DNA of 64,000 nt, taken from the NCBI RefSeq assembly GCF_026552795.1, contig NZ_JANFPI010000004.1, positions 496,001 to 560,000 on the forward strand, written 5' to 3'. Position 1 is the stretch's first letter. Every line of letters begins with the position of its first letter. Positions 50,906 to 60,320 of this stretch are shown one piece after another. Both the position numbers and the translations under genes were made by a program. This stretch comes from Ectorhizobium quercum. Lineage in GTDB: Bacteria > Pseudomonadota > Alphaproteobacteria > Rhizobiales > Rhizobiaceae. A model generated the notes under the pieces. It saw nothing but the letters and a program-made list of their open reading frames with translations. It was not told the origin of the DNA and ran no database searches.

Positions 50906-51919
50906 TCACTCCTCGATCACCCGGGTCAGGTAGTCCGCCGTGGCGCTCGGGCTCGGAATGATCGCCACGATCTTCATCTGCGCGATGGTGCGGTTGACCG
51001 AGGCTTCCAGATGGGTTTGCAGCATGGCGGCGGCGGCCGCGGTCGCGCCGCGCATCAGAAGTTCGACGATCAGCCGCAGTTCCGTGATGACGATCGGATC
51101 GCCCGGCAGGCCGAGCAGCCCCAGCAGCCTTTCGATGGCCGTGACGGGCAGCAGGTTATTGCGGATGAGTTCCTGAAGCTTCTCGTTCGGCGTCGCCAGA
51201 ACGCAGGTGTCGATGAAACGGGACTGGATCTCGGCAAGGTCCTTGAGGAAATCCGTGTCATGCCGGCTTTCCAGAGCGCCCAGCCGGCCGAACAGGCTGA
51301 CCAGCGCATCGCGGTCGATATGGGAGGCGGAGGCGATGAGCGCCTGCGGCTCGAGAATGCCGCGCAGGACGAAATGGTCCTTGACGGTCTGGGCGGTCAG
51401 CGGCCCGGCGATCCAGTGGGAGGAGGCGTTCTTGCGCACCAGCCCACGCTCGCGCAGCCGCGCCAGCACGTCGCGCACCACCGTGCGGCTGACGTTGAAA
51501 TGCTCGGCCAACTCCGACTCGATGATGCGGTACTGGCCGAAGACGACGCAGCCGGCGACGTCGCGCTCGACCGTGTTGTAGATGCGCTCCCAGGAGGCGC
51601 GGTTCTGGAGCGCCTCGTCGGCATGCTGCGGAATGATGAGGCCGAGCGTCTTGATGTCGGTGCGGTTGGGTTCGAGCGCCTCCTCGCCGGAGCCGACCAG
51701 ATAGCCGCGGCCCTTGAAGCGGTGGACCAGCCCTTCCGCCTCCAGCGTCTGCAAGGCGCGCTGCACCGGCGCGCGCGAGGTCTGGAGGATTTCGGCGATC
51801 GGGCCTTCGAGAAGCACCAGCCCGGGCGGCAGGATGCCCTCGGCGATGTTCGTGCGTAGCACATCCTCGGCGATCTCGTACCGGCGTTGTGCGTTTTGTC
51901 CCTTGCGGTTTTCGGTCAT
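50906..51919 (-). CDS. GntR-type regulator with two winged-helix domains
   Basis: A 337-residue protein, about 100 residues longer than ordinary FCD regulators. Two GntR winged helices are visible: one at about 15-75 (IAEILQTSRAPVQRALQTLE) and a second at about 110-172 (LAEHFNVSRTVVRDVLARLR), followed by an FCD-like effector domain with LRGILEPQALIASASHIDRD near residue 185. It diverges from the ABC importer operon at 52493 across a 573-base region with matching FCD-type sites. A tandem DNA-binding architecture is unusual and may allow binding of paired sites. Confidence 0.85.
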   Translation of the reverse strand: MTENRKGQNAQRRYEIAEDVLRTNIAEGILPPGLVLLEGPIAEILQTSRAPVQRALQTLEAEGLVHRFKGRGYLVGSGEEALEPNRTDIKTLGLIIPQHADEALQNRASWERIYNTVERDVAGCVVFGQYRIIESELAEHFNVSRTVVRDVLARLRERGLVRKNASSHWIAGPLTAQTVKDHFVLRGILEPQALIASASHIDRDALVSLFGRLGALESRHDTDFLKDLAEIQSRFIDTCVLATPNEKLQELIRNNLLPVTAIERLLGLLGLPGDPIVITELRLIVELLMRGATAAAAAMLQTHLEASVNRTIAQMKIVAIIPSPSATADYLTRVIEE

Positions 51920-52492
51920 GAACCCGGAGAACCCTCATGATGGAGCGATAGACCAGTGCGATCTGTTTACGGCATTTCCCTCGCGATGCGCCAGATTGAT
52001 ATAAAATGATTTTTGAATACAAAATGTGATTTTTAATCGCATGTCGCGAGGATCGAATGCGCCGGAAATCGGAGCGGACAAAGCGGGACGCTTTTGCCGC
52101 ACGGCCTGCCCTGCGCCGCCGAAAGGCGCCAGACATGCCCGTGTTCGCCTTGTTTTCCGGCGTTGTCGGGCGGCACCGGAGAGGCTGTCGGCATTGATAT
52201 CCATGCGGATTCTCCTTTTCGTCATCTCCGCCATAGGGCTTTGGTTGAATCGGGCGCAAATTCATAAAAAGCGTATTGCATACAAAAATCATTAGTGCCA
52301 TACTTCATGCAACGATCGCGCCGGACAAGAAGCGCGGCGAGGTGGATAATCTGAACGCCACGGAACAGTCCTGATCCCGATGCGCCGCACCCCGGCGCAA
52401 GCGCTTCCGCGCGTCCCGAAAGATGCCTTTCGCATCCCGGGAGCGTATCGGCGAACGGACAGCCGTGCGCCCTGAAAACCGGCGGAGAAACA
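51920..52492. promoter_or_regulatory. Long divergent regulatory region with two inverted copies of a GntR-like site
   Basis: A 573-base stretch with no credible gene. The sequence ATGATTTTTGAATACAAAAT (52006-52025) recurs on the opposite strand as ATGATTTTTGTATGCAATAC (52273-52292), 17 of 20 positions alike; the cores are TTTTG-N4-CAA(AA) dyads, a form known for FCD repressors. One lies 87 bases from the GntR start, the other about 200 bases from the importer start. A looped or bivalent interaction with the two-domain regulator is conceivable. Confidence 0.55.
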
Positions 52493-53566
52493 GTGTCGAC
52501 AGTGCTGCAACTTTCGAATGTGGTGAAATCCTACGGTGATGCCGTGGCGCTCGCCGGGATCGATCTTTCGCTGCCCGACGACAGCTACGTGTCGCTGCTC
52601 GGCCCCTCCGGCGCGGGCAAGACGACGCTGCTGCGGGTCATCGCCGGCTTCGAGGCCCCGGAAAGCGGCACGATCCGCTTTGGCGGGCGAGAGATCGGCG
52701 GCGTTTCCCCGCACGAGCGCGGCATCGGCTTCGTGTTCCAGAACTTCGCGCTGTTTCCGCACCTGACGGTCGAGAAGAACATCGCCTTCGGCCTCGTCAA
52801 CCGCGACAGGAACCCGGTGACGGACACGGAGGCGGTTCGCCGCAAGGTGCGCGACATGATCGCGCTTGTCGGCCTGACGGGCCTCGAAGGCCGGGCGGTG
52901 ACGCAGATTTCCGGCGGCCAGAAACAGCGCGTGGCGCTGGCCCGCACGCTCGTCACCGAACCGCGGATGGTGCTGCTGGACGAGCCGCTCGGCGCGCTCG
53001 ACGCCAATCTGCGCACCCGCATGCGCAGCGAGCTGCGCGCCATCCGCGAACGCTGCGGCGTCACCTTCCTGCATGTGACCGGCAGCGAGACGGAGGCGCT
53101 TTCGATGGGCGACACCGTGCTGGTGCTGGACCGCGGCCGGATCGCCCAGCAGGCCGATGCCGACACGATCTACAACCGCCCGGTCTCGCCCGCCGTCGCC
53201 CGGTTCTTCAACTGTTACAACATCTTCTTCGGGCAGGTGGATGCTGAACGCTTCGTGACGCCGGCCGGCACCTTTCCCATCGGCCCCACCGTGCAGAAAT
53301 CGGACCGGCAGGCCTACGCCATCCGCTACGACCGCATCGCCATCCGCCCGGCCGGCACCCAAGCCGGCGACGGCGAGATCGGCATCGAGGGCACCTTCCT
53401 CGCCAGCGAATATACCGGCTCGGCGATCACCTCCTTCTTCACGCTCGACGACGGCAAGGTCTTCGAGGTGGAAACGCATCTGAGCCAGGCCGCGCCGCAA
53501 AGCTACGAGCCGCACGGCCGCTACGGCCTCATCTGGAAGAAGGACGACGCCATTGTCTATGCGTGA
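52493..53566 (+). CDS. ABC transporter ATPase, PotA-like (first of two)
   Basis: A 357-residue ATPase of the spermidine/putrescine/iron class: Walker A GPSGAGKTT, Q-loop FQNFALFPH, signature ISGGQKQR, Walker [13 protein letters not shown], and a C-terminal TOBE-like domain from about residue 270. The H-loop position reads LHVTGSETEAL, so the usual histidine of VTHD is Gly; this may reduce ATPase activity. Start is GTG at 52493 with GGAG upstream. A second ATPase with a normal H-loop lies at 58281, so this one could be a partner or regulatory half. Confidence 0.88.
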   Translation: MSTVLQLSNVVKSYGDAVALAGIDLSLPDDSYVSLLGPSGAGKTTLLRVIAGFEAPESGTIRFGGREIGGVSPHERGIGFVFQNFALFPHLTVEKNIAFGLVNRDRNPVTDTEAVRRKVRDMIALVGLTGLEGRAVTQISGGQKQRVALARTLVTEPRMVLLDEPLGALDANLRTRMRSELRAIRERCGVTFLHVTGSETEALSMGDTVLVLDRGRIAQQADADTIYNRPVSPAVARFFNCYNIFFGQVDAERFVTPAGTFPIGPTVQKSDRQAYAIRYDRIAIRPAGTQAGDGEIGIEGTFLASEYTGSAITSFFTLDDGKVFEVETHLSQAAPQSYEPHGRYGLIWKKDDAIVYA

Positions 53567-53607
53567 CGCCGCCCATTCCCTGCCTGTCCTTACGGAGAGC
53601 CGGATCC

Positions 53608-54498
53608 ATGACCGCCATCACTGAAACCTCGAACGAAAGCGTGCCGGTCACGCTCAAGGCCCGCAAGGGGCTGTGGCTTCTCGCGCCCGGCGTCATCTGG
53701 ATGGTGCTGTTCCTCGTGCTGCCCATGCTGATGATGCTCTACGTGTCCTTCTGGACGCAGACGACCTTCACCATCGAGCCGACGCTGACGCTGAGAAGCT
53801 GGATCACCTTCTTCACCAGCGACACCTATCTCGGCGCGCTGTGGACCACCGTCCGCATCTGGCTGACGGTGCTGGCCGCCACCCTCTTGGTCGGCTATCC
53901 GGCGGCGCTGTTCGTCGGCCTGTTCATCAGGAACAAGACGCTCTCCACCGTGCTGCTGGTGCTGTGCGTCATCCCGTTCTGGACCTCCTTCCTGATCCGC
54001 GTTCTCGCCTGGCGGCCGATGCTCGGCAAGGAAGGCGCGATCAACATGATCCTGATGAAGATCGGCGCCATCACCCAGCCGATCGAGGTGCTCTTGTTTT
54101 CCGAACTGTCGGTGGTCATCGGCATGACGCAGATCTACTGCGTCTTCATGGTCGGCCCCATCGCCTTCATGCTCGGGCGCATCGATCCCTCGATCATCGA
54201 GGCTGCGGAGGATCTCGGCGCCGGCTTCTGGCGCATCTTCCGCACCATCATCCTGCCGCTTTCCATGCCGGGCGTGGTGGTCGGCGCGATCTTCGTCTCT
54301 GTCATGGTGCTGGGCGAGTTCGCCACCTCCGCTGCGCTCTCCGGCCGCAAGGTGAACCTGCTCGGCAACATCATCGTCACCCAGGTCGGCTCGCTGAAAT
54401 GGGCCTTCGCGGCGGTCGCGGGCGTCGTTCTCACCGTGCTGATGGGCGCGGTCGTGGCCGGCCTGCTCCGGGTCGTCGACCTCAAGAAGGAGCTGTGA
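53608..54498 (+). CDS. ABC permease, PotB-like
   Basis: A 296-residue permease with about six helices and the coupling loop EAAEDLGAGFWRIFRTIILP near residue 197. ATG at 53608 is chosen; a GTG at 53563 overlapping the ATPase stop would add 15 atypical residues. It pairs with the PotC-like gene 2 bases downstream. This class imports polyamines, opines and other small organic cations or amides. Confidence 0.88.
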   Translation: MTAITETSNESVPVTLKARKGLWLLAPGVIWMVLFLVLPMLMMLYVSFWTQTTFTIEPTLTLRSWITFFTSDTYLGALWTTVRIWLTVLAATLLVGYPAALFVGLFIRNKTLSTVLLVLCVIPFWTSFLIRVLAWRPMLGKEGAINMILMKIGAITQPIEVLLFSELSVVIGMTQIYCVFMVGPIAFMLGRIDPSIIEAAEDLGAGFWRIFRTIILPLSMPGVVVGAIFVSVMVLGEFATSAALSGRKVNLLGNIIVTQVGSLKWAFAAVAGVVLTVLMGAVVAGLLRVVDLKKEL

Positions 54499-54500
54499 GC

Positions 54501-55346
54501 ATGAATTACAGCGGCATCAAATTCGGCCTTGCGGTCTATACGACCCTGTTCATCGTCTTCCTCTATGCGCCGCTCGCCGTGCTCGCCATCCTGTCCTTCC
54601 AGGCGGGACCGGAAGGCGGGCCGCAGTTTCCGATCATCGAATGGTCGACCTACTGGTACAGGCACTTGTTCGGCCTGACGCCGCCCTCGCGCATCGCGCC
54701 GCTGCCGATCGATCAGGCGCTGGTCCGCTCGATGACGCTGGCGCTGATGACCACGGTCGTCTCCACCGTGCTCGGCGTCATGTCGGCGCAGGCCTTCCGC
54801 CGCAGGTTCCGCGGCTCGGGCGCGGTCTTCTACCTGATCGTTCTCGGCATGATGGTGCCGGGCGTGCTGGTCGGCCTCGGCATGGCGCTGGTCGCCAACA
54901 CCTTCGGCATCGACCGTCACTGGTGGAGCACGGCCTTCGTGCTGCATGTCGTCTACACCTTCCCCTTCGCCTTCCTCGTCATGCTGGCGATCTTCAACCG
55001 CTTCGATCCGAGCGTCGAGGAAGCCGCCTGGTCGCTCGGCGTCAGCCCGGCGCGCACCTTCCGCAAGGTCACGTTCCCGCTGATCTTCCCCGGCGTGCTG
55101 TCGGCCATGCTGTTCGCCTTCACGCTGTCCTACGACGAGTTCTCGCGCACGCTGTTCGCCTCGGGCCGCGACCTGACGCTGCCGCTGGCGATCTACGGCA
55201 CCTTCTCCGTGGAAGTGCATCCGAACGTCTTCGCCTTCGGGGTGCTGACCACGCTGTTTTCCTTCGCGCTGCTGTCGGTCTACGCGATCCTGATGGGTTT
55301 CGCTGTGCGCCGCGCCAAGCGCATCGCCGTGCAGGAGGACGCATGA
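54501..55346 (+). CDS. ABC permease, PotC-like
   Basis: A 281-residue permease with about six helices and the coupling loop EEAAWSLGVSPARTFRKVTF near residue 174. It starts 2 bases after the PotB-like stop (GGAG upstream) and overlaps the following SDR gene by ATGA, which links uptake directly to metabolism. Confidence 0.9.
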   Translation: MNYSGIKFGLAVYTTLFIVFLYAPLAVLAILSFQAGPEGGPQFPIIEWSTYWYRHLFGLTPPSRIAPLPIDQALVRSMTLALMTTVVSTVLGVMSAQAFRRRFRGSGAVFYLIVLGMMVPGVLVGLGMALVANTFGIDRHWWSTAFVLHVVYTFPFAFLVMLAIFNRFDPSVEEAAWSLGVSPARTFRKVTFPLIFPGVLSAMLFAFTLSYDEFSRTLFASGRDLTLPLAIYGTFSVEVHPNVFAFGVLTTLFSFALLSVYAILMGFAVRRAKRIAVQEDA

Positions 55347-56083
55347 TGGAACCCGTCTCCGCAATCGTCACCGGGGCCGGTTCGGGTATCGGCCGGGCCA
55401 TCGCCGAACGGCTCGCCGCCGACGGCTATGCCGTGCTCGTCAACGATCTTTCGCCCGGGCGCGCCGAAACGGTCGCGGCGGAAATCCGCGGGAAAGGCGG
55501 CATCGCGACGGGCCTTGCCGGCGACGTCTCCTCCGAGGCCGATGCCGCGGTGATCCACGCGACGGCGGTCGCGGCACACGGCACGGTCGGGCTGCTGGTC
55601 AACAATGCCGGCATCGCCCACCAGGCGCCGTTCGAAACGCTGACGGTGGCCGATTTCGACCGCATGTTCGCCGTGCATGTGCGCGGCAACTTCCTGATGA
55701 CCCGGGCCGTGCTGCCGGCCATGCTTTCCGCCGGCCGGGGCGTCGTCGTCAACATCGCCTCGCAGCTCGGCCAGATCGGCGGCGTCGAACTCGTCCACTA
55801 TTCCGGTGCCAAGGCGGCGATCATCGGCATGACCAAGGCGCTGGCCCGCGAGGTGTCGAGCCGTGGCGTGCGCGTCAATGCCGTCGCGCCGGGACCGATC
55901 AATACGCCGCTGGTGATGGAGCTTTCCGAAGACTGGCGCAACGCCAAGCGGGCCGAACTGCCGCTCGGCCGGTTCGGCGAGCCGGAGGAAGTGGCGGCAG
56001 CGGTCGCCTTCCTCGCCTCCGACGCGGCAAGCCTCTTCGTCGGCCAGACCCTCGGGCCCAATTCGGGCGACGTCATGCTTTGA
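55343..56083 (+). CDS. Short-chain dehydrogenase/reductase 1
   Basis: A 246-residue classical SDR: cofactor motif TGAGSGIG near residue 10, NNAGIAH near residue 88, catalytic Ser in NIASQLGQ and YSGAK (Tyr and Lys) near residue 152. It overlaps the permease stop. The family acts on alcohols or ketones with NAD(P). In an imide operon it could oxidise or reduce a dicarboxylate-derived intermediate; substrate unknown. Confidence 0.88.
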   Translation: MMEPVSAIVTGAGSGIGRAIAERLAADGYAVLVNDLSPGRAETVAAEIRGKGGIATGLAGDVSSEADAAVIHATAVAAHGTVGLLVNNAGIAHQAPFETLTVADFDRMFAVHVRGNFLMTRAVLPAMLSAGRGVVVNIASQLGQIGGVELVHYSGAKAAIIGMTKALAREVSSRGVRVNAVAPGPINTPLVMELSEDWRNAKRAELPLGRFGEPEEVAAAVAFLASDAASLFVGQTLGPNSGDVML

Positions 56084-56094
56084 GGAGCGAACCC

Positions 56095-56862
56095 ATGTCC
56101 AGCAGTGAAAAACGCATCGTTCTCGTCACCGGCGCCGGCATCGGCATCGGCCGGGGCACGGCCAAGGCCTTCGGGGCGCTCGGCGATCATGTGATCGTCA
56201 CCGACATTCTCGACGGGGAAGGCGAGGCGGTCGCCGGCGAGATCCGCGCCGCCGGCGGCTCGGCCGAGTTCGTCCATTACGACGTGCGGGCGAAGGAGGC
56301 CGCCGACGCCATCGTCGCGGATGTCGAAAAGCGCCACGGCAGGATCGACGTGATCGTCGCCAATGCCGGCATCGCCCACCGCACGCCGCTGGCCGAACTG
56401 ACCGACGCGAAATGGGACCTGACGCTCGATATCGACCTCAAGGGCATCTTCCGGCTGGTGCGGGCGGCGGCCCCGGCCATGCGCGCCCGCAAATCGGGCA
56501 GCATCGTCGCGCTCTCCTCGATCATGGGCGTCGCCTATGGCTGGGACGAGCATGTCCATTATTCCACCGCAAAGGCCGGCGTCGTCGGGCTGGTCCGGGC
56601 GCTGGCCGTCGAGATGGCCCGCGACGGGGTGCGCGTCAACGGCGTCGCGCCGGGCTACATCCGCACCGCCCAGCTTCTGTCCGAGGAGAACTCTCTCGGC
56701 CCGGCGGGGGCGGAAAAGGCCGCCGAATTCATTCCGATGGGGCGTCTCGGCGAGGCCGCGGACATCGCCGACGTCATCACCTTTCTGGCGTCGCACGGCG
56801 CGAGATACATGACCGGCCAGGTGCTGGTCGTGGATGGAGGCCTCCTGGTGGGGCGCTACTGA
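56095..56862 (+). CDS. Short-chain dehydrogenase/reductase 2
   Basis: A 255-residue classical SDR with TGAGIGIGRG near residue 11, ANAGIAHRTP near residue 88, Ser in LSSIMGV and YSTAK near residue 154. It is a paralogue of the preceding gene, 11 bases downstream. ATG at 56095 has GAGGAG upstream; an earlier in-frame start at 56080 is less likely. The two SDRs may form successive steps or a heteromer. Confidence 0.88.
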   Translation: MSSSEKRIVLVTGAGIGIGRGTAKAFGALGDHVIVTDILDGEGEAVAGEIRAAGGSAEFVHYDVRAKEAADAIVADVEKRHGRIDVIVANAGIAHRTPLAELTDAKWDLTLDIDLKGIFRLVRAAAPAMRARKSGSIVALSSIMGVAYGWDEHVHYSTAKAGVVGLVRALAVEMARDGVRVNGVAPGYIRTAQLLSEENSLGPAGAEKAAEFIPMGRLGEAADIADVITFLASHGARYMTGQVLVVDGGLLVGRY

Positions 56863-56970
56863 ATGCCCCGTTTCCGGCGGCGCGAGCCTGCCGGAACGGG
56901 AACCAACGATAAGCGGGGCTTCGGCATGGCCGTGACCTCGGGGAACAACGAAAAATTGGAGAGAAGAGAC

Positions 56971-58203
56971 ATGTCCATCATGGAAATGAATCGCCGTTCG
57001 CTTCTGAAGCGCTCCGCAGGCGCCATCGCGCTGGCGATGGGCGGCGGCACGCCCTTCCTGTCGTCGCGCGCCGCCTTTGCCGCGGCGGGCGACCTCGCCA
57101 GCCAGCAGCTTCGCACCATCGGCCTTTCGGTCACGGTTCAGGAGCGCATCCTGGAGGAGTTCAAGAAGGTCTCCGGCGTCGGCACCACCTCCGGCACGGC
57201 CGCGACCTATCCCGACGCCCAGACCCGGATCCTGTCCGGCTCGAAGGACTACGACTGCTGGGAAATCATCGCCGAGCGCCTGCCCGCCATCGTCATGACC
57301 AACAATGTCGAGACGATTCCCGCCGCCTCGCTGAAGAACTGGGCGAATATCCGCGACACCTTCACCGCACCCAGCGACAAGTGGGACCTCAAGTCGCAGA
57401 TCGTCGGCCAGATCTGGGCGGACGAGGGCCAGACCGCGCTGAACATGGTTCCGGCGGTCTACAATTACGATTCCATCGGCTACAATCCGGATGTGGTTTC
57501 GGAGGAGGAGGCCAATACCTGGGCCGCGATCTTCGACCCCAAGTGGAAGGGCAAGTCCGGCCTCAATACCGACCCGCTGATCGCCTTCGGGCAGGCCATC
57601 ATGGCGATGAACTCGCTCGGCCTTTCCGACGTGGCGAACCCCGGCAACCCGACGGCGGCGGAAATCGACGAGGCGGCCAGCTTCCTCATCTCGAAGAAGA
57701 AGGACGGCCAGTTCCGCGCGCTCTGGGGCGATTTCGGCGAGCTGGTGAACTTCATGGCCTCCGGCGAGATGGTCGTCTGCGATGCCTGGCAGCCCGCCGT
57801 CATGGCTGTCAAGGCGCAGGGCAAGCCCGCCAAATACGCCGTGCCGAAGGAAGGCTATCGCGGCTGGGCCATCGGCCCGGCGATGATCGCCGGCTCGACC
57901 AACAAGGAAGCGGTCATCGCCTATGCCGACTACTGGCTGTCCGGCGAGCCGGGCATCACCGTGTCCGAGCAGGGCTACTACTCGCCCTCGACCAACATCA
58001 AGGACGTCATGGACCCGGATAAATACGCCTTCTGGTACGAGGGCAAGCCGTGGGTCGGCGCGCCGGAGCGCGGCATCAGCGAAGGCGACCTGCGCGACGG
58101 CGGCTCGCTGGAGGAACGCGCCGGCAACGTCGCCTACTGGCACCAGTGGCCGGACGAATACGACCATCTGGTCCAGAAGTGGGACGAGTTCCTCAACGCG
58201 TAA
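56971..58203 (+). CDS. PotD-like ABC solute-binding protein, Tat-exported
   Basis: A 410-residue extracellular binding protein of the spermidine/putrescine type. A twin-arginine signal is clear: MNRRSLLKRSAGA, a hydrophobic stretch, then SSRAAFAAAG near residue 38. The mature part includes YDCWEIIAERLPAIV and GYNPDVVSEEEANTWAAIFD. Tat export implies the protein folds, possibly with cofactor, before transport. It supplies substrate to the PotB/C-like permeases upstream. A related protein without a signal peptide is encoded at 61880. Confidence 0.88.
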   Translation: MSIMEMNRRSLLKRSAGAIALAMGGGTPFLSSRAAFAAAGDLASQQLRTIGLSVTVQERILEEFKKVSGVGTTSGTAATYPDAQTRILSGSKDYDCWEIIAERLPAIVMTNNVETIPAASLKNWANIRDTFTAPSDKWDLKSQIVGQIWADEGQTALNMVPAVYNYDSIGYNPDVVSEEEANTWAAIFDPKWKGKSGLNTDPLIAFGQAIMAMNSLGLSDVANPGNPTAAEIDEAASFLISKKKDGQFRALWGDFGELVNFMASGEMVVCDAWQPAVMAVKAQGKPAKYAVPKEGYRGWAIGPAMIAGSTNKEAVIAYADYWLSGEPGITVSEQGYYSPSTNIKDVMDPDKYAFWYEGKPWVGAPERGISEGDLRDGGSLEERAGNVAYWHQWPDEYDHLVQKWDEFLNA

Positions 58204-58214
58204 TCGTCCGGAGC

Positions 58215-58245
58215 CCCGCCTTCGCCGCCGGCCGGCGGAGGCGGG
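58215..58245 (+). terminator. Stem-loop after the binding-protein gene
   Basis: Outer arms CCCGCCT and AGGCGGG enclose a TCG bulge and the palindrome CCGCCGG-CCGGCGG, 11 bases after the binding-protein stop and 35 before the next start. No U-run. It is the third such hairpin after a receptor gene in this window. Confidence 0.6.
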
Positions 58246-58280
58246 TGCCGGCGTCTTTTCCAATCCTTACGGAGCATGCG

Positions 58281-59390
58281 ATGATTTACGACCTCGAACT
58301 GATGAAGGTCGGCAAGGTGTACGACAACGGCACCACCGCCGTCGCCGGTTTCGACCTGGCCGTGACCAAAGGCGAGTTCATCGCGTTTCTCGGTCCGTCT
58401 GGCTGCGGCAAGACCACGACGCTGCGCATGATCGCCGGTTTCGAGAGCATTTCCTCGGGCGACATGATGATCAAGGGCATCCGCATGAACGATGTGCCCG
58501 CGCAGAAGCGCCCGACCTCGACGATCTTCCAGAACTACGCGCTCTTTCCGCACATGACGGTGCGCCGCAACGTCGGCTACGGGCTGGCGGTCAAGGGCAT
58601 GCCGAAGGCCGAAATCGACGCGAAGGTCGACCGCATCCTCGCCACGCTCGGGCTGGAGGACATCGCCGAACGCAAGCCGGAGCGCCTGTCGGGCGGCCAG
58701 CGCCAGCGCATCGCGCTCGCCCGCGGCCTCGTGGTCGAGCCGGATATCCTCTTGCTCGACGAGCCGCTCGGCGCGCTCGACGCCAACCTGCGCAAGGCGA
58801 TCCAGAACGAACTGAAGCTGCTCCAGAAGAACCTCGGCGTCACCTTCGTCTTCGTCACCCACGCGCAATCGGAAGCGCTGGCGCTCTCCGACCGGATCGT
58901 GGTGATGAACCAGGGCCGCGTCGAGCAGATCAGCCCGCCGCACCAGCTTTACACGCGGCCGAACACGCCGTTCGTCGCCCAGTTCGTCGGCCGCAACACC
59001 ATCTTCGCCGGCACCGTCAAGGGCAGCGAAGGCGGCATGACGGTTGCCGAAACCGCATCCGGCACGCTGGCCGGCAAGCCGTCCGCCGCCTTCGACGGCG
59101 GCGCGCACGTCAACCTCGTCGTGCCGGCGGAAGCCATCGAGGTGGTTCCCGCGCAGGAGGCCCGGCGCGAGCGGATCGCCGCCGATTTCGGCGGCAACGT
59201 CATCGACGCGACGATCTCGCGCTTCGACGTGGTCGGCCACATCTCGCATCTCGCCGTCACCCTGCCCGACAGCCGCAGCATCGCGCTGGAGGGGCATGTC
59301 GAAAAATACCGTCCCGACGCCTTCGCCGTCGGCTCTCAGGTCGTCCTGTCCTGGAGCCCCGAACAGGCGACGGTGATCCCGGCGCACTGA
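58281..59390 (+). CDS. ABC transporter ATPase, PotA-like (second)
   Basis: A 369-residue ATPase: Walker [11 protein letters not shown]-loop FQNYALFPH, signature LSGGQRQR, Walker [13 protein letters not shown] and an intact H-loop VTHAQSEAL, followed by a TOBE domain from about residue 285. GGAG precedes the ATG. Together with the ATPase at 52493 it gives the importer two different ATPase subunits for one permease pair, an unusual but known arrangement. Confidence 0.9.
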   Translation: MIYDLELMKVGKVYDNGTTAVAGFDLAVTKGEFIAFLGPSGCGKTTTLRMIAGFESISSGDMMIKGIRMNDVPAQKRPTSTIFQNYALFPHMTVRRNVGYGLAVKGMPKAEIDAKVDRILATLGLEDIAERKPERLSGGQRQRIALARGLVVEPDILLLDEPLGALDANLRKAIQNELKLLQKNLGVTFVFVTHAQSEALALSDRIVVMNQGRVEQISPPHQLYTRPNTPFVAQFVGRNTIFAGTVKGSEGGMTVAETASGTLAGKPSAAFDGGAHVNLVVPAEAIEVVPAQEARRERIAADFGGNVIDATISRFDVVGHISHLAVTLPDSRSIALEGHVEKYRPDAFAVGSQVVLSWSPEQATVIPAH

Positions 59391-59430
59391 CCCGTATTCA
59401 AGAAGAAGACACGCAAGGAGGTTCTTCAAA

Positions 59431-60312
59431 ATGGCAAAGGAAATCTTTTGCAGCTTCGGCATCGATGTCGATGCCGTGGCCGGCTGGCTCGGCTCCTATG
59501 GCGGCGAGGATTCGCCGGACGACATTTCGCGCGGCATCTTTGCCGGAGAGGTCGGCTCGCTGCGGCTGCTGAAGCTGTTCGAGCGCTTCGGCATCAAGAC
59601 CACCTGGTTCATTCCGGGGCACTCCATCGAGACGTTCCCCGAACAGATGCAGGCCGTGGCCGATGCCGGCCACGAAATCGGCATTCACGGCTACAGCCAT
59701 GAAAACCCGATCGCCATGACCCGCGAGCAGGAAACCGAGGTGCTCGACAAGTGCATCGAACTGGTGACGAAGCTCGCCGGCAAGCGCCCGACCGGCTATG
59801 TCGCGCCGTGGTGGGAGTTTTCCAACGTCACCAACGAGCTTCTGCTGGAGCGCGGCATCAAGTACGACCATTCGCTGATGCACCGCGACTTCACGCCCTA
59901 TTACGTGCGCGTCGGCGACAGCTGGACCAAGATCGACTATTCGAAGAAGCCGTCCGACTGGATGGTGCCGCTGAAGCGCGGCCAGGAAACCGACCTCATC
60001 GAAATCCCGGCCTCGTGGTATCTCGACGACCTGCCGCCGATGATGTTCATCAAGAAGTCGCCGAACAGCCACGGCTTCGTCAATCCGCACGACATCGAGC
60101 AGATGTGGCGCGACCAGTTCGACTGGGTCTATCGCGAAATGGATTATGCGGTGTTCCCGATCACCATTCACCCCGACGTCGCCGGGCGTCCGCAGGTGCT
60201 GATGATGCTGGAACGTCTTTATGCCCATATGAGCAAGCATCCGGGCGTGAAATTCGTTACCATGAACGAGATCGCCGACGACTTCGCCCAGCGCTTCCCG
60301 CGCCAGAAGTAG
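59431..60312 (+). CDS. Cyclic imide hydrolase (polysaccharide-deacetylase fold)
   Basis: A 293-residue NodB/PuuE-fold hydrolase. Stretches such as [19 protein letters not shown] near residue 10, [14 protein letters not shown] near residue 60 and [15 protein letters not shown] near residue 124 closely match what I remember of the Pseudomonas cyclic imide hydrolase, which is the same length. That enzyme opens succinimide, maleimide and related imides to half-amides. Likely metal ligands include D12 or D14 and the HGYSH histidines near residue 86. AGGAGG lies before the ATG. A uric-acid-pathway PuuE role is less likely given the motifs. Confidence 0.87.
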   Translation: MAKEIFCSFGIDVDAVAGWLGSYGGEDSPDDISRGIFAGEVGSLRLLKLFERFGIKTTWFIPGHSIETFPEQMQAVADAGHEIGIHGYSHENPIAMTREQETEVLDKCIELVTKLAGKRPTGYVAPWWEFSNVTNELLLERGIKYDHSLMHRDFTPYYVRVGDSWTKIDYSKKPSDWMVPLKRGQETDLIEIPASWYLDDLPPMMFIKKSPNSHGFVNPHDIEQMWRDQFDWVYREMDYAVFPITIHPDVAGRPQVLMMLERLYAHMSKHPGVKFVTMNEIADDFAQRFPRQK

Positions 60313-60320
60313 AGGCGAGG

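Noticed and set aside
52026..52295. 89-codon frame in the 573-base regulatory gap
   Set aside because: Unusual composition, no ribosome site, and it runs through the operator-like repeats.
55798..58263. 821-codon minus-strand open frame opposite the SDR and receptor genes
   Set aside because: Antisense to three clear genes with recognisable motifs; no domain in the translation.
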